64,000 bases of DNA from Oncomelania hupensis (lineage: Eukaryota; Mollusca; Gastropoda; Littorinimorpha; Pomatiopsidae), in assembly GCA_036898135.1 (NCBI GenBank), contig CM072527.1, positions 268,558-332,557 on the forward strand, read 5' to 3'. The notes beneath the pieces were generated by a model. It searched no databases and was not told the origin of the DNA. It worked only from the letters and a program-made list of their open reading frames with translations. Numbering within the stretch: position 1 is the stretch's first letter; each line of letters starts with the position of its first letter. Of this stretch, positions 21,064 to 64,000 are shown one piece after another. Made by a program: the position numbers and the translations under genes.

Positions 21064-21463
21064 CAAGATAAGCGATATTATTGATAGCAGCAACAAATAA
21101 TTAAACTAAATGAAATATGAAAGTGGCCCTTCAATTATTTTGAGTAGTATAGTTTGATTAAAAAATAATTCATAAACCTTTGAACAACCTAAAAGACAAC
21201 TTCATAAATCGATAAACATTCTGCTTCACCTTGAGGTCAAGATTTTTCATCGATTTTTTTTAAAAACCTTTGTTCTCTCGCAATTTTGATTATGGCGTCG
21301 GGCTCACTTTCTAAAACCAGGACAGTCCTTGGTGGCTGGACGTTTAGTTTATATTGTGAAGCGAGTGCCGGCATCGGTTATTTTTATTCAGACAGACCTG
21401 TTACTACCGAGCTCCGTTATTTTTATTGGTTGGTTGGTTGTTTTTCCAGCAGAAATACAAGCA

Positions 21464-54553
<33,090 letters not shown>

Positions 54554-55309
54554 CCTCCATCTCTCTTGGTTTGATACTATATGTGGAAAGCTGGAAAAAA
54601 AACTTTTTAAAGCTTAAAACGGGGCATCTAAACTTAAAGACGACATTTCACCAAAAAGTCAGATTTAAAGCTAGTATAGAGAGCATAGAAAGCAGCTAAT
54701 ATTAACTTTTAAGACGAATCAAAGTGATTTAATTTAAAAGATTCGTAATCTTAAGAGCAGCGACCCTATAAGTGTCTGGAAACTAGTGTATGATGCTTTT
54801 CATGATCATAGAAAAGAAACCTAATGTAAATTGCCTTGGCATGCTTTTTTCTAAGCACTTTAAACACTGAAATGGTTGTGATAATTGGTCTGATAATAGT
54901 ACTCACGGTGACATTCCTTTCAGTGCTGAAGAGCCCTGTTCTGAACAGGAAGTAGAAAATGTTTTATGTAAACTAAAGAATACTGGAGCATGTTGTTGAT
55001 GCTTGGGGTCATTTAGAGGATCATCTGTTACGTTTTGAATCCCGTATTCATGGTGATTATTTATTATGGTGTTGCACCCAATGTTTTCTTTGTAAAGAAT
55101 TGTTTTTATGACGTCACCACGATCACGTCCCTCCATATATATGTAAAGCGTCTGTTTATGGTTAATTTCGTTGTAATTGTGCATATAATTTCAAACGTAT
55201 CAAGTAATAATGTATAAATTACTACCCTATAATCATTGGCTATCTATTTACCTATGTATCTATCTGTATAAATTACTGTTTATATTACATTTCTTTATCC
55301 CTGCTTTAC
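54554..55309 (+). other. 3' flank of the GIMAP-like gene
   Basis: AT-rich 3' untranslated or intergenic sequence; no clear AATAAA close to the stop. At 55070-55135 GTTGCACCCAATGTTTTC and ATGACGTCACCACGATC match the dispersed repeat modules of 59.6-63.3 kb. Confidence 0.5.
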
Positions 55310-56525
55310 CAACAACAACCGTTGCAATCTTCTTCAGTCTGCCTACAGATCTGGTCACAGCACTGAGACTGTTCTTCTGCGTGTTTGCAATGATATTCTT
55401 TCTGCCATTGACCATGACAACATCCCTGTTCTTCTTCTTCTGGACAATTCTGCTGCGTCCGACACGATCGATCATACCATCTTGCTTAATCGCCTTGAGA
55501 GTCTGTTTGGCATTCAGTCCACATCTCTCCGTTGGTTCTCATCGTATTTACAAGACCGTTCTCAATCTGTACCTGTCAACAATTTTTCCTCCGCTGCTTC
55601 TCCTCTCCTTTTTGGTGTCCTGGTTTTTTTTTTCGTGTTTACACCACTCCACTATCCTTTGTGTCCTGTTTTTTTTGTGTGTTTACACCACTCCACTATC
55701 CTTTGTCATCAAGCAACACTCTGTTGGTAATCGAATTTTTGCTGATGATGCACAACTTCAAAAGTCTGCAAAACCCTGTAACATTGACACTAACGGACAC
55801 CTTACGTGACTCTACTACTGATATTAAGACATGGATGACAAACAACATGCTCAGACTAAATGACGACAAAACAGAAGCTCTCCTTTTCTCCAGTTCAACT
55901 TCTCTGCCCCTTCTCTTACCATTGGATCTTCCGCTGTTCTCTATTCTGACAAGACCAAAAATGTAGGAGTTATCATTGATTCTGAGCTCTCGATGAATGA
56001 TCACATTTCAAAAGTATACCAAATATGCTAATTTGAATTAAGGCGAATCAGTTCAATCCGTCGTTTCCTCACTGTAGATGCGTACTGTCCAGAATAGACT
56101 ATTGCAACTCTTTACTTATTGGCTGCAATGACTCTACCCTAGCACCCTTTCAAAAAGTTCAGAACGCTGCTGTGAGGCTTGTTTTCAAGTCAAATCGAAA
56201 ACAACCATGCACCCCTTTCTTGCGCAAACTTCAATGGTTACCTGTTTTAGAACGCATAAAGTATTAAGCAGCCTGTATTTGCTATAATATCATCTCTGGA
56301 TCACCTCCCGAGTATCTTAATGAATTAGTTACTCTGTACAATCCTTCTCGCAGCCTTGGCTCTTCGAGCGATACTTGACTCAACGGAAATCACATGGTCT
56401 CCGATCTTTTTCTGGTTATGGACCTCAGCTCTGGAACTTTCTTTTCCTCCGATGTCAGACACACTCCTTCAATTCAAAGTTTTAAAAGCAACATGAAAAC
56501 CTTTCTCTTTCAGCAGCACTTTAGT
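55310..56525 (+). pseudogene. Decayed CR1/L2-type LINE, RT to C-terminus
   Basis: Translated pieces in changing frames: LLLLDNSAASDTIDH with LLNRLESLFGIQ, WFSSYLQDRSQSV, NRIFADDAQLQKS (RT catalytic box), MTNNMLRLNDDKTEALLF, SRIDYCNSLL, VRLVFKSNRKQ, LQWLPVLERIKY then a stop, PSIQSFKSNMKTFLF. Many frameshifts and stops, including a ~50-bp tandem duplication around 55626-55706 (ACACCACTCCACTATCC repeated). An old, inactive copy. Confidence 0.8.
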
Positions 56526-57009
56526 ATAAATAGTATCCCCACTTTCTGGAAATTTAGTGCTTTAAATTCCCACTGTCGCTGTCTTTCTCATTTGCTCTTT
56601 CTCATTCCTGCTCTGTTCTATCAATCTGCTATACTATCGTCTTCTTCGCTAGACCAGTTTCCTACCTTTTTCTTGAAAACTCTTCCGGGACAAGACTCCT
56701 TGTTTGTGTATGAGGTCTGTTGGATCAGCTTGGGAATATTGGACGCTTTCTGCCAGGTGGTCACTAGGGCTTCCTATGATGTTATTATTTAGCAATGTAG
56801 GCATTTTATATGTGTGTGTTTTGTTGATAATTTATAATGATGTTTGTATTCTATTTTGTTTTTGTAAACGGGGGTTCGATAAGTTGGGGTGAAGCCTCAG
56901 CCGTCCCCTGCGTGGGATGTCTTTATTGTAAAGTGACTGGCTGGTGGAGAGCTTTCGGTTTTACCACTAGGGTTGTTTCAGCAGATCTTTTATGCGGATC
57001 AGGGGTTGT

Positions 57010-57075
57010 CCGGTCATGATTTGGCTCGGAAGAGTCCGCTGGACCCAAAGCAATAGTAATGTAATGTTTTGTGTG
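57010..57075 (+). repeat. Dispersed repeat shared with 51275-51340
   Basis: TCGGAAGAGTCCGCTGGACC followed by AAAGCAAT and ATGTAATG; the minus-strand partner at 51275-51340 reads the same. Confidence 0.65.
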
Positions 57076-57404
57076 TTTGTGTGCGTGCATTTGTATGCTG
57101 TAGTATCTATATATATAAATTGCTTAGCCGGAAGTCCTTATTCGCCACTACTATAAAGTTTGTCCGGTATGGACGCTGATTTGGCCAGGTGCTGGCCGCT
57201 GGGAATCGGCCTGCTGTGTGCTCAAAAGCAGCGAAATCGTTATAGTCGACATTTCCTTACCGAATGTTTAACCGTTTCTGAGATAAATAAATAAACAAAA
57301 TGTCCACAAACTGCAATAGCCTCATTCCGCGCGCTTCCATTAAAAATCAAATTGAGGTTTCAGCATGTTTTCCCATATAGACCAAAAAATTGATCGTTTC
57401 TGTA

Positions 57405-57482
57405 CGAAGCATTGATAGATCAGTTGGTAACACTTTCGCCTACCGTATAGGGCGACACAAGTTCGATTCCGACGCGGGCCAT
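57405..57482 (+). repeat. tRNA-like head of a SINE or tRNA pseudogene
   Basis: TAGATCAGTTGGTAACACT (box A) and CAAGTTCGATTCCGACGCGG (box B) are about 30 bp apart, with GCCTACCGTATAGGGCG in the anticodon-arm position. It runs into a T-rich region; the clover-leaf is imperfect. Confidence 0.6.
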
Positions 57483-57548
57483 ATTTTTTTTAATGTTTTT
57501 TTTTTCCTCTACAATATGGATATTTTTCTTTTTAATTTAGGCTTTTTA

Positions 57549-57555
57549 CCATTAC

Positions 57556-57633
<78 letters not shown>

Positions 57634-57745
57634 TATTATTATTTATAATATTATATCTTATATCAAATTTTCTTTTAAAACCTTGGTGTTTATGATTTCT
57701 ATTTGTATTATTCAAAATTATTATTATTATTATTATTAACATTAA

Positions 57746-57789
<44 letters not shown>

Positions 57790-57810
57790 AGGATCGGGAT
57801 GGGGTGGTAC

Positions 57811-57867
<57 letters not shown>

Positions 57868-57972
57868 TATAAACTAATAATAATAATAATTATTATTATA
57901 ATTATAATATCTTATATCAAATTTTATTTTAAAACCTTGGTGTTTTTTATGATTTCTATTTGTATTATTCAC

Positions 57973-58038
<66 letters not shown>
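57549..58038. repeat. (ATT)n arrays with a ~250-bp tandem duplication
   Basis: ATT runs at 57549-57640, 57717-57786, 57811-57866 and 57972-58038. Between them, ATCTTATATCAAATTTT..., CCTTGGTGTTT, and AAGGATCGGGATGG occur twice about 250 bp apart (57653/57907 and 57790/58040). Confidence 0.9.
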
Positions 58039-58054
58039 CAAGGATCGGGATGGG

Positions 58055-58380
58055 TGGTACGTGTAGGTAAAAGGGGGCTACGGGTAGGTTTAAAGGGGCA
58101 TGGGTAGGCATAACGGGGATACGGGTATATATAAGGGGGTATGGTGATGGTCGATTCCTTTCATCCATACCTGCGAAACGATCAACGGGGAAGTATCAAG
58201 GAGGGTACAGGTAGGGTACAAGGGGGATACGAAAGGTATCAAGGGGTTATGGAGAGGTATCAAGTGGGTTCGGGAGGTATTAAGGGGTATGATGAGGCAT
58301 CATGGGGGGGACGGGGAGATATCGGGGGGGGGGGGGGGTATGATGAGGTATCAAGGGGGATATGGGGAGGTATCATCGTC
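58055..58380. repeat. G-rich degenerate short tandem repeats
   Basis: Units such as AAGGGGG(A/C)TACGGGTAGG and later GAGGTATCAAGGGG(G)TATG of about 18-22 bases repeat with variation, with one G12 run near 58325. G runs are confined to the plus strand. Confidence 0.8.
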
Positions 58381-58557
58381 CAAATGAAACTCGCAGACAA
58401 CAGTTGTCTCTCTGTCTACATTTTAAACAGCAACCTGTGTACCCTGGCTTGCCAGGGTACAAAAACCACTAGTTATATATAAAACATGAATGTATGATTA
58501 GATGGATGTGGGTGTGTGCGCGCCAAGATCCGCAGGTTAGGCGCCTTACAAATGCTA

Positions 58558-58587
58558 AGTAGTAGTAGTAGTAGTAGTAGTAGCAGT

Positions 58588-58620
<33 letters not shown>
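58558..58620. repeat. (AGT)n/(AGC)n microsatellite
   Basis: GTAGTAGTAG, then GCAGCAGC, then GTAGTAGT units. Confidence 0.95.
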
Positions 58621-58621
<1 letters not shown>

Positions 58622-59048
58622 TCAAACATGTTTATAACTACTTTTTTCTGTATAATTATATTCCTGAGTAGTTTTCATTATCAACTGCGGAAAATACTTG
58701 ATTTAAAATATTTGTTGTTTCTGATTGACTGAACTATGTAGAATATGGAAGAATTCCATTGACTGAATTTATTTCTAATAATTTAACAATGTTTTCTGTA
58801 GTTTTGATAATTGTACAGCTCATAGATTTTTTTTTATGAACATAATTTTGATTTTTGAAATAATTATTATTAAAGAGGAAGTCGCCATTCTCCCTCCAGT
58901 CTGTGTGCAAGTAATATCTCAAATGACGTAGAGGTAGTGTTGTGCGTGTGTTGTGCGAGGTGTTCGTGGTAATATGTGAATGAAACCAGCCAGCCAATCA
59001 ACACCTGAGGTGAAGGTCGCGAGAGGAGACGACGAGGCTGTGACAGTG

Positions 59049-59121
59049 GAGCCGGGTAGCTCAGTTGGTAAAGGGCTTACTAGTATCCGAAAGGTCCCTG
59101 GTTCGAATACCGGATTGGCCA
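59049..59121 (+). repeat. tRNA-like sequence (SINE head or tRNA pseudogene)
   Basis: GCCGGGTAGCTCAGTTGGTA fits a tRNA 5' part with box A, and CTGGTTCGAATACCGG a T-arm with box B. The acceptor stem does not pair well (GCCGGGT with ATTGGCC), so a functional tRNA is unlikely. Confidence 0.6.
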
Positions 59122-59640
59122 ACGTGTGACCATATTTTATTTTCCCCTTACCATCAACTGGTTCGCTGGTGTCAGAATATTGTGACCAGTAGTCGCCTAT
59201 ACGCTCCGGTGTCGTGTGACTATAAACTACAGTTACGATGCTGAGAGCGGGACAGATCGTCATTTGGGAAGTCATCGTTGAAGCAACAGAGCGGCAGTGC
59301 ATTGCAGTTATTAATTAGCTGTTGTGCTAGGGTAGCATAGCGAGATCTTCTCGTACATGACTCTCGACACACGACGACAGCAAATATGATAAGGTAGTAA
59401 AACCAGTAAACAAACTACGACAACCCCGACACAACATTAGGTGTCAGTCAGTCAGTTTGACAGCGTATATTATAATGTTGAATGTATGTAGTGCTATTTA
59501 ACTTTTCCAGTTGGAAGCGTTTGTGTATTGTTGGACGTGACCTGTTTCTCACTGGAGGGGGTCGTCTACTTCTCTTTACTCGCTGCATAGGAAAATGCGC
59601 CTGGTCTTCGTGGACAGAAAGAACTTTCTTGTGCGTGTGA
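59122..59640. other. No feature recognised
   Basis: Mixed-composition sequence following the tRNA-like head; it could be the body of the same repeat, but no second copy is in the window. Confidence 0.4.
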
Positions 59641-59817
59641 ATGACTTAATCTGTTTCTACCAACGCACCCAAACACCATTTTACATGCATAAGTTTTGTT
59701 TTGGGTTGGAGACATCTGTACACTCTAATTACAGAGGAAGTTGACCACAAATAACACAATTTTAAAAGAAAGAAAGAAAGAAAAAACGGAAAAGATTTTA
59801 CCACCGTGATGACTATC

Positions 59818-60045
59818 CTATCCTATACCGTAATTCGAAGGTCGTTGGGGAACCACAGATGGTCGTTTAACCAGCGTACTCCATCTTTCTTTGTTCTCAG
59901 CAACCCTCATGGCTTCGTTCAGTGCCAAGCCAGTCCATTCTCGAATGTTGTCCTCCCACCTCTTTTTTCTGTCTCTCTCTTCTTCTGCCTCCTTGCTCCG
60001 TGCCTTGAAGGATGGTTTTTGCAAAGCCTGATGCTCTAGTGACTA
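59818..60045 (-). pseudogene. C-terminal fragment of a LINE ORF2 (RKRWEDNI...EWTG type)
   Basis: Minus strand: RDRKKRWEDNIREWTGLALN then EAMRVAENKERWSTLV and SVVPQRPSNYGIG, ending near 59818. This Lys/Arg-Trp-Asp-Asn-Ile plus EWTG end is a recurrent C-terminus of mollusc and fish LINE proteins, often followed by a short 3' UTR. Only the last ~65 codons are present: a strongly 5'-truncated copy. A TTTC-type simple repeat at 59767-59784 may be its tail. Confidence 0.65.
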
Positions 60046-60469
60046 TGATGACGTCGCTTGATTTGCATAAGTTTGGTTTTATATTAAAGACATCTGTAAA
60101 TACAAAGTACATTGTTGCACCCAATATTGTTTTCTTGTAAACTACTATGCTAACATAAAAATAAATAAAATATATAACATAAAATAAAATAAAAGAGTTG
60201 ACGTTACCGCGATGACCTCACTCGAAATTTAAAAAACAAAAGATTTGTTTTAGTTTCAAGGCATCGGTATACTCCAATTGCATACGAAGTTTAAAGAAAA
60301 CTAAAAGGGCAAAGCCCATATGAATTACGTGCTCCTTATGAAACTTGCATTTAACATGAAAATAAAGGCCCAGAAAAACCCATGAAATGGTGGCATTAAA
60401 ATGCAAAGTAACACGGACTTTGATCTTTCGATGATTTTGACCTTTAACTCGGGCTACAAATACGCTCAC

Positions 60470-61215
60470 GTACAGTCAAATAAACTACAGTACCAGCTGT
60501 ATTATGCCCAAAAACAGTGACCGAGTGATGACCTTGACCTTCAGTGACTTTGACCATGGGATGAGCTTCACGTGAACTTTCATGCTAATATATGATCAAA
60601 TAACTCAGTGGGTTAAATATGGAGCCATTCCACTACATGATGACCCATTTGTAACGTTTTTGCAAGGCCCAAAATGAACTTGACCTTCAAGGTCAACGCA
60701 AAAAGCGGAACTTATTTTAAAAACTAATCTATTCTCTCTCCGTACAAAGCGTGTGGACGGTATATATCTCATAGTTTAGTGTCAAGGTCATTTAAAAGTA
60801 CCTATACTAACCCACTTAGGACAGCTCCAGTGACCTTGACATTGGAGAGAGGTTGACCAAATTTGCAAAATATGTGTGTCTTATTATTATCTATCATACT
60901 TCAAAGAATCGTACATTCAGTATTGAGAAAAAAGTGAAATTTCGTCATTTTTATTACTAACATTAATTTTGTTGACCCTGTTACCTTGACCTTAAAAGTG
61001 AAGTCATTCCTTCACTGATGATTTATGAGACCTCATGGATATACACCATCTTACCAAGTTTGGTTGTGATAGTTGAAATAGGTTCTGAGATATTAATCTA
61101 CTTGCAAATTTTGCGACGGCAGACAGATAGACGGACGGGCGGACATTTTTTTTTAAAATGTCATCTTTGCACTATTTCGGACTCGCCTCGCACAGATTTG
61201 CAAAAACATGAAATG
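60470..61215. repeat. GACCTTGACC-type interspersed repeat region
   Basis: Many GACCTTGACC/GGTCAAGGTCA motifs (for example 60530, 60680, 60785, 60835, 60985), then CCAAGTTTGGTTGTGATAG, GGTTCTGAGATATT and a GACGGACGGGCGGAC tail (61133-61146). This ordering is typical of abundant non-coding repeats of marine invertebrates. Confidence 0.6.
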
Positions 61216-61366
61216 TATGTATGTAGGTCATTAGAAAGTTCAGAAATAACAAACAACAACAAAACTAAAAAGATGTCACAATGTCTTCCCCCGATTGGCA
61301 TAAGTTTGATTTTATGTTGAAATCATCTGGGAAGTCTAAGTAGATACCAAGTTTGAATCAAATCCA

Positions 61367-61715
61367 TCCAAAAGCGCGATCACATCACTCCACTACTCCG
61401 TAAGCTTCATTGGCTCCCCATAGAGGCCCGCATTAAATACAAACTGTCCGTACTGTGCCACAATTTCTTCTCTGGAACCTGCCCTTCATACCTGTCAGAT
61501 CTGCTGTCTGTCTATGTCCCTTCTCGCACTTTTCGCTTTTCTTCTGACTCTCGCACACTCTGCATTAAAAAAAACAACACCAAAATGTACGGAGAACGGG
61601 CATTCACCTATTGTGCACCCAGACAATGGAACACTCTTCCAGCCAACATCAGACACAAGTAGACCACACCCTCATTCAAGCAAGCTCTAAAATCTCACCT
61701 CTCTCACCTATCCTG
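61367..61715 (+). pseudogene. CR1/L2-type LINE C-terminal fragment A
   Basis: Reads DHITPLLRKLHWLPIEARI, YKLSVLCHNFFSGTCPSYLS, DLLSVYVPSR, MYGERAFTYCAPRQWNTLPA, one TAG, then SFKQALKSHLS. It joins fragment B head to tail without a 3' UTR between. Confidence 0.8.
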
Positions 61716-62357
61716 ACTATTCAGTTCTCATCCTCAGCGAGAAATCTCGGCTACATTCTCTCTGTTGACCTGTCCCTCAACAACCACATCTCCAGCGTCT
61801 GTCGCTCTGCATACACGGCCATCCGCCAAATCAGCTCCTTTCGCCACTATCTTACAGTCACTGCCACCAAAACCCTAGTCTGCGCTCTCGTCCTTTCTCG
61901 TCTTGACTATTGCAACTCTCTCATCGCTGGCTCCCCAAAACACATCATTGACAAACTACAAAAAGATCAGAACTTAGCAGCTAGACTAGTATTCCGAGCA
62001 AAGAAACACGATCACATCACACCTCTATTACATTCCCTTCACTGGCTTCCTGTGCAAGCACGCGTAGAGTACAAACTCTCTGTTCTCGGTCACAACTTCT
62101 TCACAGATTCTTGTCGTTCCTACCTTGCTGATCTACTGTCTGTCTACTCCCCTTCACGCACTTTAAGATCTTCTGCTGACACTCGCACACTCAAGGTTCC
62201 CGTCACCCGCACTAAGACATACGGCCAACGTGCATTCGCTTACTCCGCACCCAAGCAGTGGAATTCCCTTCCTTCCCACATCCGCAACATACAATCAACA
62301 CAGGCATTCAAAAAGGCCCTCAAAACCCACCTCTTCAAACTGCATTATTCAGACTGA
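61716..62357 (+). pseudogene. CR1/L2-type LINE C-terminal fragment B (uninterrupted frame)
   Basis: Frame open to the stop at 62355-62357: IQFSSSARNLGYILSVDLSL, VCRSAYTAIRQISSFRHYLT, LVLSRLDYCNSLIAGS, AARLVFRAKKHDHITPLLHS, LHWLPVQARVEYKLSVLG, SYGQ-like TYGQRAFAYSAPKQWNSLP and a LFKLHYSD end. This is the thumb and C-terminal part of a CR1/L2-type RT without visible damage, so it is younger than fragment A. The catalytic FADD box lies upstream of the truncation. Confidence 0.85.
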
Positions 62358-62717
62358 TTTGTATCCCGCTGCCATTCTCTTCTCTTTTGTCTCTGTCTGA
62401 TCCGTAAAACGGCCGTAAATATTTATACTGTTTTTCTTCCTGGGTTCAACCGGGCATATAAATAGCTGTGAATAGGTTTTTGCTATTCTATTTCTTTCTT
62501 TTTCGTCATTTATGTACATAGTGGTAAATAGTCTATTTCTGTCCTTTTTTTTGTCATTTGCATACATAGTTGTAAATAGTTCTTACCTTTACTGTTCCGT
62601 CTTTTGGTGTATCGTAGCAAAAGCGATGTTTGTTCGAGTGGATGTATTTTCATGTAATGACTATGTAAAGCGTGGTGAGTCTGGTCATAGGCTGGAGTAC
62701 CCGCTATATAAAAATCC

Positions 62718-62750
<33 letters not shown>
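62358..62750 (+). repeat. 3' UTR and (TTA)n tail of LINE fragment B
   Basis: Ends GTAAAGCGTGGTGAGTCTGG, GGAGTACCCGCTATATAAAA then ~11 TTA units, a CR1/L2-type stem-loop tail. The 62470-62600 part has two related CATTTATGTACATAGTGGTAAATAG-like blocks. Confidence 0.75.
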
Positions 62751-62752
<2 letters not shown>

Positions 62753-62759
62753 ATCCTTC

Positions 62760-63015
62760 ATTCTATAGACCCTGACCGCAGCTCATATTTGTTCTGCTTT
62801 TGACTATGCTTGTGGATTTGCTGTGATTGTGATGACTTGTTTGCAGAAAGTTAACTTTATGTATTTTTTTATTTTGTGTGTTTTTTTTTTATTTTTGTCT
62901 CATTGTATAATTTCTAATGCAATATTGTAAGTTGTTTCATGTTTGTTTCTTTCTTTTCATGTAAAGCGCTATGCTATGTCTATAAAAAGACAAGTAATAG
63001 CGCTATATAAATGTC

Positions 63016-63064
<49 letters not shown>
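62760..63064 (+). repeat. Another CR1/L2-type 3' end with (ATT)n tail
   Basis: GTAAAGCGCTATGCTATG, TAATAGCGCTATATAAATG, then ~15 ATT units. Confidence 0.75.
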
Positions 63065-63129
63065 TATTATTAGTTTGGGAGAAAATACGATTAGAAACAA
63101 AAAGAAACACAAAAAATCAAAAACAATAG

Positions 63130-63295
63130 ATGATGACGTGACCGTGATGATGTCACCCGACATGCATTATTTGAGTCGGTTGGTAGGCATCTTTATGTTT
63201 TAACTATGTACTCAATTTCAAAGAAATCCGTCCATTACTTTCAGAGAAAAGCTCGCACGGACAGAGCCCAAAACGATAGTTCCCCAGCTTTACTC
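63130..63295. repeat. Copy of the dispersed GATGACGTC/ATAAGTTTG-type repeat module
   Basis: GATGACGTGACCGTGATGATG, GTACTCAATTTCAAAGAAATCC and GTCCATTACTTTCAGAGAAA follow the pattern of modules at 59690, 60040, 60270 and 61285. Confidence 0.5.
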
Positions 63296-63299
63296 CGGA

Positions 63300-64000
63300 A
63301 CTAACAAAATGGTTCCATGCATAATAAGCCATGCTCGGAAATACGACGAGAAAAACCTTTAGCCGGTTGCTTGCATGTTGCGCCAGAGTTGTCTAACGTT
63401 GGGGCGGACATTCTTTGCAAACGAACAGTTTCTCGCCTGCAATACCTGCTTTGTACTCCAACAAATCGTCCGGATCAACCAAAAAGTTGATTTCTATCGC
63501 AATACTAGCGAGTACCGCTATGTTGGCTTTGCACTGCCAAGCAACCACAACCTACCTTTCCGAAGTAAAGCTTGCAGCTCGGGGTAGATTGTATATTCAA
63601 AAAAGATCTTCATGTTTTTCTTTTACATTTTGATTTTAAAAAAGGGGGTACTATTATTTTGCAGACAAACAACAGGTGATACGGATTAAATTAGTCACCG
63701 CATAATACTTTATGTCCGCTGAAAGTTTGGTTTAAAAAAACATTTAATTTCATTCTAAAACTTAGCCTTAAATCATTTTTATTACTTGTTGCACAATTGT
63801 ATTTGCACTAAATGTATTGCACCATTTAAAGTTTAATTGATTCCTACACGTTTCCCCTCATTTTTGTAAACTCCATCATTCCGTAACATTCTTGTAACGA
63901 TAATATGTTTTGTTTTTTTTAAAACATTATAAAAATGTTATTAAATAATATAATAACGATGACAATCTTGTTTTATTTGTTATTATGATTGCATTGTAAT
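63300..64000. other. No feature recognised
   Basis: AT-rich sequence; short ORFs at 63375-63633 lack homology that I can recognise. Confidence 0.5.

Larger units (their letters stand above)
11347..21149 (-). mobile_element. Tc1/mariner element, split by LTR retrotransposon E2
   Basis: Inverted ends TACTACTCAAAATAAT... at 11347 and ...ATTTTGAGTAGTA at 21149, each with a nearby GGGCCAC block, are bordered by TA (11345-11346 and 21150-21151). Removing E2 and one copy of its target duplication (8200 bp) leaves about 1.6 kb, the normal size for Tc1 elements. The transposase gene is complete. Confidence 0.92.

Noticed and set aside
55210..55809. 199-aa hydrophobic ORF
   Set aside because: Wrong-frame reading of a decayed LINE whose RT motifs lie in the other frames.
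59049..59121. Functional tRNA gene
   Set aside because: Acceptor stem does not pair and the anticodon arm is irregular; more likely a SINE head or pseudogene.

Overview
The window is eukaryotic nuclear DNA: GT-AG introns, long AT-rich spacers, many ATT/CA microsatellites, tRNA-derived SINE-like repeats, CR1/L2-type LINE tails and several LTR retrotransposons. A GIMAP/AIG1-like GTPase gene, together with dispersed repeats of a kind common in marine invertebrates, suggests a lophotrochozoan, most likely a gastropod or other mollusc. That assignment is an inference from repeat style and cannot be proven here.

Left part (1-11.3 kb): the end of an RNase H-bearing non-LTR element with an (AAAC)n tail is followed by a heavily nested mag-type Ty3/gypsy element. 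Its 5' LTR was split by a 3.7-kb DNA transposon with ~345-bp inverted repeats and a decayed, unusual transposase-like reading frame (1903-5611). Its gag (6123-6473) is separated from its pol (10163-11276) by a reverse-oriented, Gmr1-type element (E1).

Middle-left (11.3-21.2 kb): a Tc1/mariner element with an intact transposase (11347-21149) contains, inserted near its far end, a complete 8.2-kb LTR retrotransposon (E2, 12869-21063). E2 has 920-bp LTRs with one visible difference, a CAAGA target duplication and one uninterrupted 1718-aa gag-pol frame. The pol order is protease-protease-integrase-RT-RNase H: integrase precedes RT (the Gmr1 arrangement) and the protease domain is present twice.

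Right two thirds (21.4-54.6 kb): one host gene, a GIMAP/AIG1-like GTPase, can be assembled from five exons joined by GT-AG sites in matching phase. Its introns 2 and 4 are 15.4 and 13.4 kb because of transposons: E3 (25548-32024) and E4 (32783-~38000), two relatives of one Gmr1-type family, E4 being inserted in an older LTR that already held a SINE; and E5 (40761-49480), another Gmr1-type element on the minus strand inserted in a CA microsatellite, with a solo LTR inside its own LTR, plus decayed LINEs.

Tail (54.6-64 kb): decayed CR1/L2-type LINE fragments, tRNA-like repeat heads, ATT microsatellites, a G-rich tandem region and a diffuse family of GACCTTGACC-type repeats. No second host gene was recognised. 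No viral envelope, CRISPR array or bacterial feature was seen.
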